Shown: in pieces, positions 46,956-57,890 of the stretch
How the letters are laid out: each line of letters begins with the position of its first letter
Position numbering within the stretch: position 1 is the first letter of the stretch
Assembly (NCBI GenBank): GCA_009693255.1
Contig: SHXQ01000001.1
Coordinates: 1-64,000 of the forward strand
Reading direction: 5' to 3'
Origin: Methylotenera sp.
GTDB taxonomy: Bacteria; Pseudomonadota; Gammaproteobacteria; Burkholderiales; Methylophilaceae
Length of the DNA stretch: 64,000 nucleotides
The notes under the pieces: model-generated
Told to the model about the DNA's origin: nothing
Seen by the model: the letters and a program-made list of their open reading frames with translations, nothing else
Databases searched by the model: none
Translations under genes and position numbers: made by a program

Positions 46956-48016
46956 GTAAAACGCTCATGATTATGGCGGGCGGCACAGGTGGACATGTTT
47001 ACCCAGCCATGGCGGTTGCCGATTTCTTGAAAAATAAGGGATGGCAGATTGTTTGGCTCTGCACGGATGGCGGTATGGAAAACCGTTTGATTGCGCCTAA
47101 AGATTACCAAAAAGCCATGATCACCATGCGTGGTGTGCGTGGTAAGGGTTTGTTGGGCTGGCTATTGCTACCTGTAAAGCTGGCAAAAGCATTTTCCCAG
47201 AGCGCCAAAGCTTTGCGCCAGTATCAGCCCAATGTGGTGTTAGGTATGGGAGGCTTTGCCGCTTTTCCCGGTGGTATGATGGCGAGCTTTTTGGGTAAGC
47301 CTTTGATCATCCATGAGCAAAATTCAGTAGCAGGATTAAGCAATAAAACTTTGGCGTATTTTGCTCAAAAAGTGCTGGCAGCTTTCCCTGCGGCATTCGG
47401 TAGCAAGGCGGTCTTGGTCGGCAATCCAGTGCGCGAAGCTATCACACAAATTGAAGCGCCAGAAGCTCGGTTACAAGGGCGTACAGGCGCATTACGCGTG
47501 CTAGTGGTTGGGGGCAGTTTGGGTGCGCAAGCATTGAACGAAGTCCTACCAAAAGCCTTGGCTAAAGTCGCTGAGAATAAGCGCCCGCAAGTGGTGCATC
47601 AGGCAGGTGAAAAACATATCGTTGCACTATTGGCCAATTATGAGGCGGTAGCAGTTCAGGCTGACGCTAGGGCGTTTATTGAGGATATGGCTGCGATGTA
47701 CAGTTGGGCTGATATTGTCATTTGTCGTGCCGGCGCCTTAACGATTGCTGAACTGTCTACAGCAGGGGTGGCAAGTGTGTTGGTGCCATTTCCGCATGCG
47801 GTAGATGATCACCAAACTTCAAATGCCCATTACTTATCTGATGCGGACGCGGCGATACTAATCCCTCAGCAAGAATTTACTGTTGAAAAAGTAGCGAAGT
47901 TGCTACAAGAGTTAAGTCGCGAAAAGTGCTTAAACATGGCAATAAAAGCACGTGTGCTAGGTAAGCCAGAAGCCACAGCCACGGTTGCCAATATTTGTAT
48001 GGAGATTGCGACATGA
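46952..48016 (+). CDS. murG: Lipid II synthase MurG
   Basis: 354-aa GT28 glycosyltransferase adding GlcNAc to lipid I on the inner membrane face. Seen: [16 protein letters not shown] (Gly-rich loop), [38 protein letters not shown], and [11 protein letters not shown] with [14 protein letters not shown]. Ends in an ATGA overlap with murC. Confidence 0.98.
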   Translation: MSKTLMIMAGGTGGHVYPAMAVADFLKNKGWQIVWLCTDGGMENRLIAPKDYQKAMITMRGVRGKGLLGWLLLPVKLAKAFSQSAKALRQYQPNVVLGMGGFAAFPGGMMASFLGKPLIIHEQNSVAGLSNKTLAYFAQKVLAAFPAAFGSKAVLVGNPVREAITQIEAPEARLQGRTGALRVLVVGGSLGAQALNEVLPKALAKVAENKRPQVVHQAGEKHIVALLANYEAVAVQADARAFIEDMAAMYSWADIVICRAGALTIAELSTAGVASVLVPFPHAVDDHQTSNAHYLSDADAAILIPQQEFTVEKVAKLLQELSREKCLNMAIKARVLGKPEATATVANICMEIAT

Positions 48017-49431
48017 AACATAAAGTCAAAAATATACATTTTGTGGGCATTGCTGGCTCAGGGATGAGCGGTATTGCTGAGGTCTTGATCAATTTAGATT
48101 TTACCGTGAGCGGCTCTGATTTGGCGGCCAATGCCACCACCAAACGCTTAACAGATTTTGGTGCAACGGTGTATCAGGGGCATGCCGCTAGCAATTTAGG
48201 TCATGCTGATGTTGTTGTTGTGTCAAGTGCGGTGAATGAAGAAAATCCGGAAGTGAAAGCGGCCAGGCTTAAGAATATTCCAGTCGTACCACGGGCACTG
48301 ATGCTGGCAGAATTGATGCGCTTTAGACAGGGGATTGCCGTTGCGGGTACGCATGGAAAAACCACGACCACCAGTTTAATTGCCAGTATTTTGGCAGAGG
48401 CGGGCATGGACCCCACCTTTGTCATCGGCGGCAAGTTAGAAGCGGCTAATGCTAACGCTAAACTGGGTACCGGTGAATATATTGTGGCTGAGGCGGATGA
48501 GTCTGACGCTTCATTCTTGCATCTCACCCCAGTGATGGCAGTGGTGACTAATATTGACCAAGATCACATGGATACGTATGAGCATAGCTTTGACAAACTT
48601 AAAAGTGCGTTTGTTGAGTTTTTGCAGCAATTACCCTTTTGGGGGATGGCTGTGGTCTGTATCGACGACGCCAATATTCGTGAGATTCTGCCGCGCGTGA
48701 CAAAGCCGGTGATGACCTATGGGTTCACTGAGGGGGCTAAAGTGCGCGCAATCAATGTACGGGCGGACGGTGGAAAAATGCATTTTACTGTGCAACGCAT
48801 GAATGGCGTGACGACTGAATTTGACGTTACCTTGAATCTGCCGGGTAAGCACTATGTATTAAATGCACTCGCCGCCATTGCGATTGCAAGTGAGTTAAAC
48901 GTGCCAGACCAAGCAATGATTAAAGCATTGAAAGAGTTCAAAGGTGTCGGTCGACGCTTTGAACGCTATGGTGAAGTTAATTTTAGGCCGGCTGCAGGCA
49001 AACCGGACGGCACATTTACCCTCATTGATGATTATGGACATCACCCTGTAGAAATGCAGGCTGTGATTGCCGCAGCACGCGCAGCTTTCCCCCGTCGCCG
49101 TTTGGTGCTGGCGTTCCAACCTCATCGCTATACTCGTACGCGGGATTGTTTTGAAGATTTTGTACGGGTTTTATCTAGTGCTGATGTGGTGTTACTCACC
49201 GAGGTATATTCGGCGGGCGAAGCTCCGATTGTCGCGGCGGACACTCGCACGCTTATTCGCTCTATTCGCGCGGCAGGCAAAGTTGACCCATTGTTTGTAG
49301 AAACGACGGATGCCTTGCCAGAAGCGATTTTAAGCATGGTACAGGCAGGCGATGTGGTAATCGTCATGGGGGCAGGTTCTATTGGACAAGTTGCTGCAAA
49401 AACTAAAGCCTTAACTGAGGGAGAAAAATAA
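48013..49431 (+). CDS. murC: UDP-MurNAc:L-alanine ligase MurC
   Basis: 472-aa Mur ligase adding the first residue. N-terminal [20 protein letters not shown] loop [20 protein letters not shown]-like [21 protein letters not shown], and [13 protein letters not shown]. The frame is open to a TTG at 47995, but the ATG at 48013 is chosen: GGAG lies eight bases before it, and it overlaps the murG stop by 4 bp like the other junctions here. Confidence 0.97.
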   Translation: MKHKVKNIHFVGIAGSGMSGIAEVLINLDFTVSGSDLAANATTKRLTDFGATVYQGHAASNLGHADVVVVSSAVNEENPEVKAARLKNIPVVPRALMLAELMRFRQGIAVAGTHGKTTTTSLIASILAEAGMDPTFVIGGKLEAANANAKLGTGEYIVAEADESDASFLHLTPVMAVVTNIDQDHMDTYEHSFDKLKSAFVEFLQQLPFWGMAVVCIDDANIREILPRVTKPVMTYGFTEGAKVRAINVRADGGKMHFTVQRMNGVTTEFDVTLNLPGKHYVLNALAAIAIASELNVPDQAMIKALKEFKGVGRRFERYGEVNFRPAAGKPDGTFTLIDDYGHHPVEMQAVIAAARAAFPRRRLVLAFQPHRYTRTRDCFEDFVRVLSSADVVLLTEVYSAGEAPIVAADTRTLIRSIRAAGKVDPLFVETTDALPEAILSMVQAGDVVIVMGAGSIGQVAAKTKALTEGEK

Positions 49432-49435
49432 ATTG

Positions 49436-50332
49436 ATGGCTGTTGCTACATCACCAGCAGTTGCTGGAAAGTTGCTGATAAACGAGCCGTTATCGCGCTA
49501 TACCAGTTGGCGTGTAGGCGGTGCTGCTGATCAGCTCTATATTCCTGCTGGGCTAGATGACTTGCGCTTATTTTTACAAAGTGCCGATGCAGAGCAAGCT
49601 ATTTATTTCATTGGGCTAGGCTCAAACCTATTGGTGCGTGATGGCGGTGTGCGCGGTACGGTGGTGTTGATGCGCAACGTGTTGACTGAAATGAAAATGG
49701 AAGCTGATCTGGTGTATGCCGAAGTGGGAGTGACCTGCGGAAAATTAGCAAAATTCTGCGCCAAAGAAGCAAAACAAGGTGCTGAATTTTTTGCCGGTAT
49801 CCCAGGTACGCTAGGTGGTGCGCTTGCGATGAATGCCGGTTGTTATGGGGCTGAAACCTGGAATGTTGTTAATAGTGTGACCACAATTAACCGGCATGGG
49901 GAGTTGAATAAGCGTGATGCCGCGGCCTTTATTGCAAGCTACCGCCATGTAGATATACCGGTGCAAGGTGAATGGTTTGTTGCAGCTTGGCTCAATTTAG
50001 AAGTTGGAGATGCGCATGAGTCAGCCCAAAAAATTAAGGATTTGTTGGCCACAAGACTCGCCTCTCAACCGCTCAATTTACCTAGTGCGGGCTCTACATT
50101 TAGAAACCCTGCTGGCGATTACGCCGCGAGATTAATAGAGGCTAGCGGATTAAAAGGTTACATCATTGGAGGTGCGCAAGTTTCGGACAAGCACGCCAAT
50201 TTCATTGTGAATAAAGGTAATGCCAGTGCGCGTGATATTGAGTTGTTAATAAAACACATGCGCGAAACAGTGTTGGCAAAACATGGTGTTGCTATGCAAC
50301 AAGAAGTGAAAGTGATTGGTGAGTATGCTTAA
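49436..50332 (+). CDS. murB: UDP-N-acetylenolpyruvoylglucosamine reductase MurB
   Basis: 298-aa FAD enzyme making UDP-MurNAc. Seen: SRYTSWRVGGAADQLYIP, IGLGSNLLVRDGGVRGTV, GIPGTLGGALAMNAGCYG, the SYRHVDIP stretch (type I MurB), and SAGSTFRNPAGDYAARLIE. A TTG at 49433 directly precedes the ATG at 49436; GAGGGAG upstream would serve either. Confidence 0.96.
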   Translation: MAVATSPAVAGKLLINEPLSRYTSWRVGGAADQLYIPAGLDDLRLFLQSADAEQAIYFIGLGSNLLVRDGGVRGTVVLMRNVLTEMKMEADLVYAEVGVTCGKLAKFCAKEAKQGAEFFAGIPGTLGGALAMNAGCYGAETWNVVNSVTTINRHGELNKRDAAAFIASYRHVDIPVQGEWFVAAWLNLEVGDAHESAQKIKDLLATRLASQPLNLPSAGSTFRNPAGDYAARLIEASGLKGYIIGGAQVSDKHANFIVNKGNASARDIELLIKHMRETVLAKHGVAMQQEVKVIGEYA

Positions 50333-50367
50333 AAGTAGTGTGATTAAAAGTGAAGCTGGAGCGGGTG

Positions 50368-51288
50368 ATGCGTAAATTTGGCAAAGTAGCCGTATTGTTG
50401 GGTGGTCATTCAGATGAGCGTGAAATATCGCTTAAAAGTGGCGCTGCGGTGTTGGCAGCGCTTCAGGCGCAGGGCATTGACGCGCACGGCTTTGATCCAC
50501 GTGACAAGCCCTTGCATGACTTAGAGGTTTTTGATCGCGTATTTATCAGCTTGCATGGTCGCTTTGGTGAGGATGGCTGTATACAGGGCGCGCTAGAGTT
50601 GCTGCATATCCCTTATACCGGTAGCGGCGTAATGGCCTCTGCCATCGGCATGGATAAATGGCGTACCAAATTACTGTGGCACGAAATGGGCGTAGTCACA
50701 CCAGATTTTGCATTGGTGACAGCGCGCAGTGATTTTGCCGCCATAGAGCAGCAATTGGGTTTGCCGCTGTTCGTGAAACCGGCCAATGAGGGGTCGAGTA
50801 TTGGCATTACGAAAGTGAAAGACGCGGGTGGTCTAAAGGCTGCTTATGAAATCGCCGCCGCCGCCGACCCCCTAGTTATTGCCGAAAAATTTGTGGGTGG
50901 CGGTGAATATACCGTGGGCATTATTGGTGATGCCATGCAAGGTCTAGAAGCACTACCGATTATTTGCATCATACCCAAAAATGAATTTTATGATTATGAG
51001 GCGAAATATCTACGCAACGATACTGAGTATTTGTGCCCGAGTGGATTGAGCGCAGAAAAAGAAAAAATTATCAAGCAAGAGGCTTTAATCGCATTTAGCG
51101 CCATTGGTTGCAAAGGCTGGGGCCGTGTAGATTTCTTAATGGATGAAGAGGGTAATCATTACTTTCTAGAAATTAATACCAGCCCAGGGATGACAGATCA
51201 CAGCTTAGTCCCTATGGCAGCAAAAGCGGCAGGCATTAGTTTTGAACAATTAGTCGTGCGCATCTTGGAGTTGGCAGATGTGGGATAA
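50368..51288 (+). CDS. ddl: D-alanine--D-alanine ligase
   Basis: 306-aa ATP-grasp enzyme. [21 protein letters not shown] at the N-terminus, [27 protein letters not shown] (ATP), and [17 protein letters not shown]. The frame opens at a GTG (50350), but the ATG at 50368 follows GGAG at good distance and matches the family start. Supplies D-Ala-D-Ala to MurF. Overlaps ftsQ by 11 bp. Confidence 0.96.
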   Translation: MRKFGKVAVLLGGHSDEREISLKSGAAVLAALQAQGIDAHGFDPRDKPLHDLEVFDRVFISLHGRFGEDGCIQGALELLHIPYTGSGVMASAIGMDKWRTKLLWHEMGVVTPDFALVTARSDFAAIEQQLGLPLFVKPANEGSSIGITKVKDAGGLKAAYEIAAAADPLVIAEKFVGGGEYTVGIIGDAMQGLEALPIICIIPKNEFYDYEAKYLRNDTEYLCPSGLSAEKEKIIKQEALIAFSAIGCKGWGRVDFLMDEEGNHYFLEINTSPGMTDHSLVPMAAKAAGISFEQLVVRILELADVG

Positions 51289-52120
51289 GCCTACATTGTT
51301 AAATTGGGTGGCCAGTCTGCTGTTTGCAGTCAGTATTGTCGTCATGCTATACGCGGTGCTATTCGCTGTCGTGCATCTACCTATTTTTCCACTACGCGAA
51401 GTAGTGGTAGATGGCCAGTTAAGCCATGTCAGTCGTGAGCAGGTGAAGCTGATTGTAGCAAAACATTTGAAAGGGAATTTTTTTACGCTGGATCTAATTA
51501 AAGCGCGCAATGCTTTTGAAAAACTGCCATGGGCACGCAACGTGAGTTTGCGTCGTCGATGGCCAGATAAGTTGGAAGTGGTTATTGAAGAACATCAAGC
51601 GCTGGCTAGGTGGGGCAGTATTGCTTTGGTCAATACTCATGGAGAGCTCTTTCATGCGGCATCAAATAGTGATTTGCCGGTATTTTTTGGGCCTGGGGAT
51701 GGGGTCATAGAAGTCGCATCTCAGTATGTTGAGGTCAGTAAAACTTTAAAACCTGCAGATTTGGAAATTGCCAGTTTAGCGGTTACCCCGAGGCGCGCTT
51801 GGCAAGTGACTACAACCAACGGCATGGTGGTGGAACTTGGGCGGGTTGAAATGCAGGCCAGACTGGAAAAATTTGTCAGTATTTATAATAGCACGATTGT
51901 TAGGCTGAATCTGAAGGTGGCTTATGCCGATTTGCGTTATCCAAACGGATTTGCTGTGCGTAGGCCAGTGACAGTTAAAGCTACCGAAATTAAGCCGATT
52001 GCTGATATCAAATTGAACAGCCCGCATGTATTAGACACGACAAAACCGAGCAAGCCCAAGCTAAGTCAAGCTAGCTTGGACGACATTATTCGCAGTAGAT
52101 TATTAACGGTACAGGCATAA
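51278..52120 (+). CDS. ftsQ: Cell division protein FtsQ
   Basis: 280-aa bitopic protein. One membrane helix ([20 protein letters not shown], about 13-32), then a POTRA domain beginning [20 protein letters not shown], and [24 protein letters not shown] and [13 protein letters not shown] of the beta domain. Connects cytoplasmic and periplasmic divisome parts. Starts inside the end of ddl. Confidence 0.95.
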   Translation: MWDKPTLLNWVASLLFAVSIVVMLYAVLFAVVHLPIFPLREVVVDGQLSHVSREQVKLIVAKHLKGNFFTLDLIKARNAFEKLPWARNVSLRRRWPDKLEVVIEEHQALARWGSIALVNTHGELFHAASNSDLPVFFGPGDGVIEVASQYVEVSKTLKPADLEIASLAVTPRRAWQVTTTNGMVVELGRVEMQARLEKFVSIYNSTIVRLNLKVAYADLRYPNGFAVRRPVTVKATEIKPIADIKLNSPHVLDTTKPSKPKLSQASLDDIIRSRLLTVQA

Positions 52121-52121
52121 A

Positions 52122-52144
52122 CCGTGCATGAAACACGGAGGGAG
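52122..52144 (+). promoter_or_regulatory. Hairpin next to the ftsA ribosome-binding site
   Basis: CCGTG-CATGAAA-CACGG (52122-52138) overlaps the first two bases of GGAGGGAG (52137-52144), which is the ftsA ribosome site. The structure could limit ribosome access. Structure seen; effect inferred. Confidence 0.4.
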
Positions 52145-52150
52145 TAAGTA

Positions 52151-53389
52151 ATGAGTAGAGTTACAGAAGATAAAAATTTAATTGTAGGCCTAGATATTGG
52201 CACATCAAAAATTGTTGCTATCGTTGCTGAATTGCAACCTGAGGGCACGGTGAAAGTGATTGGGCTGGGGCAACATACTTCTCGGGGGCTGAAAAAAGGG
52301 GTGGTGATTAATATTGAATCGACCATGCAATCCATACAGCGTGCACTTGAAGAAGCTGAACTGATGGCGGATTGCAAAATTAACAATGTGTATACCGGTA
52401 TTGCTGGCAGCCATATTAAAAGTTTGAATTCACACGGCATGGTGAAAATTAAAGATGCGGAAGTGTCGCAAATGGATGTCGATCGCGTGATTGAAACTGC
52501 GCGCGCCATTGCGCTGCCAGCAGATCAACAAATTTTACATATTCTGACACAGGAATTCATTATCGATGGCCAAGATGATGTGCGTGAACCATTAGGCATG
52601 AGTGGCATGAAGCTAGAGGTGAAAGTGCATATAGTCACGGGCGCTGTAGCTGCCGCACAGAATATTGTTAAGTGCATTAAACGCTGCGGTATTGAAGTGA
52701 GTGATTTGATCTTGCAACCGCTTGCTTCTAGCCTTGCGGTGCTCACTGAAGATGAAAAAGAGTTAGGGGTTTGTTTAGTGGATATTGGCGGCGGTACCAC
52801 CGATATCGCGGTGTTTAAGCAGGGGGCTATCCGCCATACGGCAGTGGTAGCGATAGCCGGAGACCAAATGACCAATGATATTGCGGTGGCATTCCGCACA
52901 CCTACACAATCTGCAGAAGACATAAAAGTAAAGCACGGCTGTGCCCTACGTCAGCTAGCAGATTCACGTGAAATCGTGGAGGTACCAGGCGTTGATGGCC
53001 GTGAGCCGCGCCAGTTATTAGTACAAACTTTAGCAGAAGTATTAGAGCCACGTGTGGTTGAGTTGTATGAAATGGTGCTCAATGAATTGCGTCGTAGTGG
53101 TATGGAAGAAATGATCGCATCCGGCATCGTGATTACCGGTGGATCAGCCATGATGCGTGGCATGGTGGAGCTCGGTGAAGAGGTTTTCCACATGCCAGTG
53201 CGCATGGGTTTGCCGCGTTATGTAGGCGGTTTGTCTGAGGTGGTCAGCAATCCACGCTACGCCACAGGGGTAGGCTTGGTATTGATGGGCAAGCAGCAAC
53301 TAGAAAGGCATTTAACCGGACAAATGGAATCTGGTTCATTTGGCCGGGTTATGGACAAAATGAAAAGTTGGTTTCAAGGTAATTTTTAA
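52151..53389 (+). CDS. ftsA: Cell division protein FtsA
   Basis: 412-aa actin-like ATPase tethering FtsZ to the membrane. Seen: LIVGLDIGTSKIVAIVAEL (phosphate 1), GSHIKSLNSHGMVKI, VDIGGGTTDIAVFKQGAIRHT (phosphate 2), SGIVITGGSAMMRGM (adenosine), and the C-terminal amphipathic helix KMKSWFQGNF for membrane binding. Strong ribosome site GGAGGGAG, partly within a hairpin. Confidence 0.98.
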   Translation: MSRVTEDKNLIVGLDIGTSKIVAIVAELQPEGTVKVIGLGQHTSRGLKKGVVINIESTMQSIQRALEEAELMADCKINNVYTGIAGSHIKSLNSHGMVKIKDAEVSQMDVDRVIETARAIALPADQQILHILTQEFIIDGQDDVREPLGMSGMKLEVKVHIVTGAVAAAQNIVKCIKRCGIEVSDLILQPLASSLAVLTEDEKELGVCLVDIGGGTTDIAVFKQGAIRHTAVVAIAGDQMTNDIAVAFRTPTQSAEDIKVKHGCALRQLADSREIVEVPGVDGREPRQLLVQTLAEVLEPRVVELYEMVLNELRRSGMEEMIASGIVITGGSAMMRGMVELGEEVFHMPVRMGLPRYVGGLSEVVSNPRYATGVGLVLMGKQQLERHLTGQMESGSFGRVMDKMKSWFQGNF

Positions 53390-53545
53390 AAGCAGTTGAT
53401 AATAGGTAGTCATTAGTGGGCAGTTTAAGGCAGGTAGTTGGTGAGCGGGGTAGTTAGTATCGGTTATGTTGTGAGTTGCGAGCATCAATTAACAACAATG
53501 GACTAGCGACTATCCACTATTTTTTAAAAAAAGAGGAGACACACA
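53390..53545. other. ftsA-ftsZ intergenic region, low complexity
   Basis: 156 bp without a gene. Rich in GGTAGT/AGTGGG-like words in the first half, with a partly complementary stretch TAGCGACTATCCACTAT near 53504-53520, so it may fold. The end carries the ftsZ ribosome site AGAGGAG. No clear promoter seen, though ftsZ often has one here. Confidence 0.4.
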
Positions 53546-54724
53546 ATGTTTGAAATTATGGAAAAAAGTTCACAAGAGGCAGTCATCAAAGTCATCGGTG
53601 TCGGTGGATGCGGCGGCAACGCAGTTGCTCACATGATAGAAAAAAGCGTAGGCGGCGTTGAGTTTATTTGCGCTAATACTGACATACAGGCCCTGAAGAA
53701 GAGCCAAGCAAAAACGGTATTACAAATGGGTATTGCCATAACTAAAGGGTTAGGTGCAGGCGCCAAGCCGGAAATTGGCCGCGATGCAGCTCTAGAAGAC
53801 CGTGATGCCATTGCAGAATTAATCGATGGTGCAGATATGCTGTTTATCGCCGCAGGTATGGGTGGCGGAACAGGTACTGGTGCAGCGCCAGTGATTGCGC
53901 AAGTGGCAAAAGAAATGGGTATCTTGACGGTGGCGGTGGTTACAAAGCCTTTCGCTTTTGAGGGCAAGCGCGCTAAAGTTGCCGCTGACGGGCTGGAAGA
54001 ATTATCTAAGTATGTGGATTCATTAATTGTGATTCCAAACGAAAAGCTCAGGGAAGTTTTAGGTGAGGATGTGCCATTTTTAGAGGCTTTTAGCGCGGCC
54101 AATGATGTGCTGCATAATGCTGTTTCCGGTATTGCCGAAATCATTAATTGTCCAGGTTTGGTCAATGTGGACTTTGCAGATGTACGCACCGTGATGAGTG
54201 AAATGGGCATGGCAATGATGGGTTCAGCTATCGCAACCGGTCCAGATCGCGCTCGCCTTGCTGCAGAACAAGCCGTAGCAAGCCCACTGCTTGAAGATGT
54301 CGACCTTAACAATGCACGTGGCATTCTGGTCAATATCACGACTTCAGCATCTTTCAAAATGAAAGAATATTATGACGTGATGAACACCATTAAAGCATTT
54401 GCCGCACCAGATGCAACCGTCATCGTTGGTAATGTATTTGATGAGGCCATGGGGGATGGCTTGCGTGTAACGATGGTGGCTACTGGATTAACCGGCATTG
54501 CACGCCGCCCACAAAAACCAGTATTAGTCCCGCAGCAAATCGTGCGTGATGGCACAACCAATCAACCGATGTATGTGGGTGATGCAGGGTTTGAGTCTGT
54601 AGTCATAGACGAGGCGCCTCAAGTTTTTGGCTCAAATAGCCGCCGTGCGCAAGTGGCAGCCATGAAAATGTCAGGGGTAGAAGAATATGACATCCCGGCA
54701 TTTTTACGCAAACAAGCGGATTAA
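53546..54724 (+). CDS. ftsZ: Cell division protein FtsZ
   Basis: 392-aa tubulin-like GTPase forming the Z ring. Seen: GVGGCGGNAVAHM, ANTDIQAL, the tubulin signature MGGGTGTGAAPVIA (about 108-121), and the C-terminal conserved peptide EEYDIPAFLRKQ that binds FtsA and SlmA-type partners. AGAGGAG precedes the ATG. Confidence 0.99.
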   Translation: MFEIMEKSSQEAVIKVIGVGGCGGNAVAHMIEKSVGGVEFICANTDIQALKKSQAKTVLQMGIAITKGLGAGAKPEIGRDAALEDRDAIAELIDGADMLFIAAGMGGGTGTGAAPVIAQVAKEMGILTVAVVTKPFAFEGKRAKVAADGLEELSKYVDSLIVIPNEKLREVLGEDVPFLEAFSAANDVLHNAVSGIAEIINCPGLVNVDFADVRTVMSEMGMAMMGSAIATGPDRARLAAEQAVASPLLEDVDLNNARGILVNITTSASFKMKEYYDVMNTIKAFAAPDATVIVGNVFDEAMGDGLRVTMVATGLTGIARRPQKPVLVPQQIVRDGTTNQPMYVGDAGFESVVIDEAPQVFGSNSRRAQVAAMKMSGVEEYDIPAFLRKQAD

Positions 54725-54899
54725 TTCGCAATGTGGACCAATGCATAAAACGATAAGGTTTACGGGTATAGATGAAGGCGCACTGAGTAAGCGGGTAGCT
54801 AGAAGTTGCTCAAATATGCTACTATTTGCTTGATTAGTAAGGTAAATATTACTTTTAAGGTAAGCTTAAAGTTTTATGGTTAGGGATGTTGAAATATAG

Positions 54900-55829
54900 A
54901 TGTTAAAGCAACGGACATTAAAAAAAGCAATTAGCGCCACCGGCGTTGGTTTGCACAATGGCGAAAAGGTTACTCTTACCCTGCGCCCTGCTGCACCCAA
55001 CGCTGGTATTATTTTCAAGCGGGTCGATCTGCCTCAGCCCAATGAAATTATAGCTAGCCCTAGCGCAGTGCAAGATACACGGATGTGTACTGCGTTAGAG
55101 GCTCATGGTGCGCGCGTTGCTACCGTTGAACACATTATGTCTGCGCTTGCCGGCCTAGGTATAGACAATATCTCTATTGAAGTTAACGCGTCAGAAATAC
55201 CAATTATGGATGGTAGCTCCGGTCCTTTTGTATTTTTATTACAAGAAGCGGGTATCGTAGAACAGGCGGTAGCTAAAAAATTCATTCGCGTTAAAAAGAT
55301 GGTTGAAGTGCTTGAAGGCGATAAGTGGGTGCGTTTTAAACCCTACCACGGCTTTAAGATTGATTTTACCATTGCGTTTAACCACCCAGTATTCGAGCAT
55401 TCTGGCAGCAGCGTTAGCATTGACTTTGCTACAGATTCTTACATTAAAGAAATTAGCCGTGCGCGCACCTTTGGTTTTATGCATGAGGTGGAGTATTTGC
55501 GCTCTAATGGCTTAGCCCGTGGTGGTAGTTTAGACAATGCCATTGTGTTAGATGAGTATCGCGTGCTCAATGCCGACGGTTTGCGCTATGACGATGAGTT
55601 TGTGAAACATAAAGTACTCGATGCCATTGGTGATTTGTATATATTAGGACATCCAATTTTAGGGGCTTTTTCTGCTTATAAGTCTGGCCATGCGCTCAAT
55701 AATCAGCTTATTAGGGCGTTAATGCAAGATGCTACCACATGGGAATATGTGACTTTTGATAATCAAGAAGCTGCGCCCAGTGTTTTTTTAGCCCAAGAAA
55801 AACAGCAATTACTAGAACCTATTTATTAA
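54900..55829 (+). CDS. lpxC: UDP-3-O-acyl-GlcNAc deacetylase LpxC
   Basis: 309-aa zinc enzyme of lipid A synthesis. Seen: [23 protein letters not shown], zinc His in [27 protein letters not shown], and zinc ligands in [15 protein letters not shown] (H and D). Marks the end of the dcw region, as in many Gram-negatives. Preceded by 175 bp in which no convincing promoter is seen. Confidence 0.98.
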   Translation: MLKQRTLKKAISATGVGLHNGEKVTLTLRPAAPNAGIIFKRVDLPQPNEIIASPSAVQDTRMCTALEAHGARVATVEHIMSALAGLGIDNISIEVNASEIPIMDGSSGPFVFLLQEAGIVEQAVAKKFIRVKKMVEVLEGDKWVRFKPYHGFKIDFTIAFNHPVFEHSGSSVSIDFATDSYIKEISRARTFGFMHEVEYLRSNGLARGGSLDNAIVLDEYRVLNADGLRYDDEFVKHKVLDAIGDLYILGHPILGAFSAYKSGHALNNQLIRALMQDATTWEYVTFDNQEAAPSVFLAQEKQQLLEPIY

Positions 55830-55877
55830 TATATTCACGCTAGCTTTTAAGAGCTAGCAATCAAAAAAGGGCGTGCC

Positions 55878-57857
55878 ATGATTTATATTCGCCTTATATT
55901 AGCGATAGTCGCTATCACCTTGTCTGGTCAGGTCTTCGCCTTGTCCGATGAAGCGCTATTTCAACATGCACGAGTATCCTACGCTGCAAAAAATGAAGTC
56001 GCTCTGACTGAAGATGTGAGCCAACTTAAAACGCAGCAATACTTATTAGCGCCCTATGCAGATTACTGGTTGATGCTGCTTAAGTTGGAGAAGGCTAGAG
56101 ATGAAGAAGTGCAAAATTTCTTAGCCCAATATGTCGACATACCATTTACCGACCGCCTGCGTGGCGAATGGCTAAAAAAGTTAGGCCGACAACAAAATTG
56201 GGGGGCTTTTTTTGATGAGCTGGTATTTTTTCAGCGCGAAGATGCTGTCGTGCAGTGTTATGCCTTATTAGGACATCAGCAGTTAGGGGATGTCCAAGTA
56301 ACTTCGCAAGCTAGAGCCTTGTGGTTGACAAGCGCTGAGCTACCAAGCAACTGCAATCAACTTTTTGACGTGTTACAAAGTACGGGCGAGTTAAGCCATG
56401 AGGATATTTGGGCGAGATTTAGACTTGCACTGCAAGACGGTAAGTTGAGTTTAGCTAAGAGTGTGATTTCTCGCTTACCTAATGTAGAGTCAGCAACGCT
56501 AAAACTCATTGATCGCGCCTATCAAGCACCGCAACTGATGTTAGATAAAAAAACAGCATCCTTTAAAACGCGCTTTGACGCAGAGGTAAATTTATACGCG
56601 CTAGACCGCTTAGCCCGTTCTCAATTAGAAGATGCAATCAGCACCTACAGTAAAGTGCAAAACTTGTTTGATATCGACAATCGAGCTTTTGGCTGGGCCC
56701 GTATTGCCTATCATGCTGCGTGCAGTCATCATCCGCAGGCGCTGAGTTATTATGCTTTAGCCGACGGCGTGGCGTTAGATAGTGAGCAGCTTGCTTGGAA
56801 AGTGCGTGCAGCGTTGCGTGCTCAAGAATGGCGCACCGTGCTGAGCGCCATTGCGGCCATGCAAGCTAAACAACTGGAAGAAGGCGCATGGCGCTATTGG
56901 AAAGCGCGCGCACTAAAAGAGATCGCGCTAAAAGAACCTAGCCATGTGGCAGAGGCGAATGCAATATTGAGCAAACTTTCAACAGAGCGCCACTATTATG
57001 GCTGGCTAGCCGCTGAAGAGTTAGACAGTATCATGAGTAACCCTGCGATAGATTATAAAGTTAGCGATGCAGAAGTTACTGCCATTGCTAGTCAACCCTC
57101 GATTAAGCGCGTACTGGAACTGCAGCGCTTAGATATGCGTTGGGAAGCAAAATCTGAATGGATTTGGGCCACTCGTCAATTTGATGACAAACAATTACTG
57201 GCCGCGGCAGAATATGCCATGCGACAAAAATGGTATGACATCGCAATCAACACTGCGGATAATACCAAGTTAACGCATAATTTTAATTTGCGCTATCCAA
57301 CGCCATACCGTAATTTATTTCGTACGTCAGCTAACGATGCTAGTTTGGACGAAGCTTGGGTATATGGCATCACCCGTCAGGAAAGCCATTTTATGCATTA
57401 TGCAAAATCAGGTGTAGGGGCATCAGGACTGATGCAGTTGATGCCAGCAACAGCAAAGTGGGTGGCTAAACGCTTGGGTTTAAATGCGTATAACAATAGT
57501 ATGATTCGTGAGCTGAGCACCAATATTGAATTTGGTACTTACTATATGCGCTATACCTTAGACTTAATGGGTGGTCAAACAGTCATGGCAACGGCGGGCT
57601 ATAATGCAGGGCCAAGTAGGGCCAAGCGTTGGATGGCTACTGAGCCCTTAGAAGCGGCCATTTATATTGAGAGCATTCCTTTTGCTGAAACTAGAAATTA
57701 CGTACAAAAAGTAATGGCTAACGCACAAATTTATGCGCCACGACTAGCGTCTGAAAACAGCACTATTAAAATTCAAACTTTAAAATCGCGCTTAGGGATT
57801 ATACCTGGCAGTGGTAAGCCAGAAGTGGTCAGTGAAGAGGTTGCTGGACTAGAGTAA
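55878..57857 (+). CDS. slt: Soluble lytic murein transglycosylase
   Basis: 659 aa. Signal peptide (about 1-21, LSGQVFA), a long alpha-helical superhelix of U/L domains (to about 480), then the lysozyme-like SLT domain: GITRQESHFMHYAKSGVGAS (catalytic Glu), GLMQLMPATAKWVA, NIEFGTYYM and TAGYNAGPSRA. Cleaves peptidoglycan to 1,6-anhydro-muropeptides in the periplasm. Lies 48 bp after lpxC on the same strand. Confidence 0.95.
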   Translation: MIYIRLILAIVAITLSGQVFALSDEALFQHARVSYAAKNEVALTEDVSQLKTQQYLLAPYADYWLMLLKLEKARDEEVQNFLAQYVDIPFTDRLRGEWLKKLGRQQNWGAFFDELVFFQREDAVVQCYALLGHQQLGDVQVTSQARALWLTSAELPSNCNQLFDVLQSTGELSHEDIWARFRLALQDGKLSLAKSVISRLPNVESATLKLIDRAYQAPQLMLDKKTASFKTRFDAEVNLYALDRLARSQLEDAISTYSKVQNLFDIDNRAFGWARIAYHAACSHHPQALSYYALADGVALDSEQLAWKVRAALRAQEWRTVLSAIAAMQAKQLEEGAWRYWKARALKEIALKEPSHVAEANAILSKLSTERHYYGWLAAEELDSIMSNPAIDYKVSDAEVTAIASQPSIKRVLELQRLDMRWEAKSEWIWATRQFDDKQLLAAAEYAMRQKWYDIAINTADNTKLTHNFNLRYPTPYRNLFRTSANDASLDEAWVYGITRQESHFMHYAKSGVGASGLMQLMPATAKWVAKRLGLNAYNNSMIRELSTNIEFGTYYMRYTLDLMGGQTVMATAGYNAGPSRAKRWMATEPLEAAIYIESIPFAETRNYVQKVMANAQIYAPRLASENSTIKIQTLKSRLGIIPGSGKPEVVSEEVAGLE

Positions 57858-57890
57858 ACACAAATAAATGCTAAGAAATTTAGGATACCA

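Noticed and set aside
53629-54357. 242-codon minus-strand frame
   Set aside because: Lies fully inside ftsZ on the other strand; its composition (Ala/Ser/Pro/Ile-rich) is that of a shadow frame of a conserved gene.
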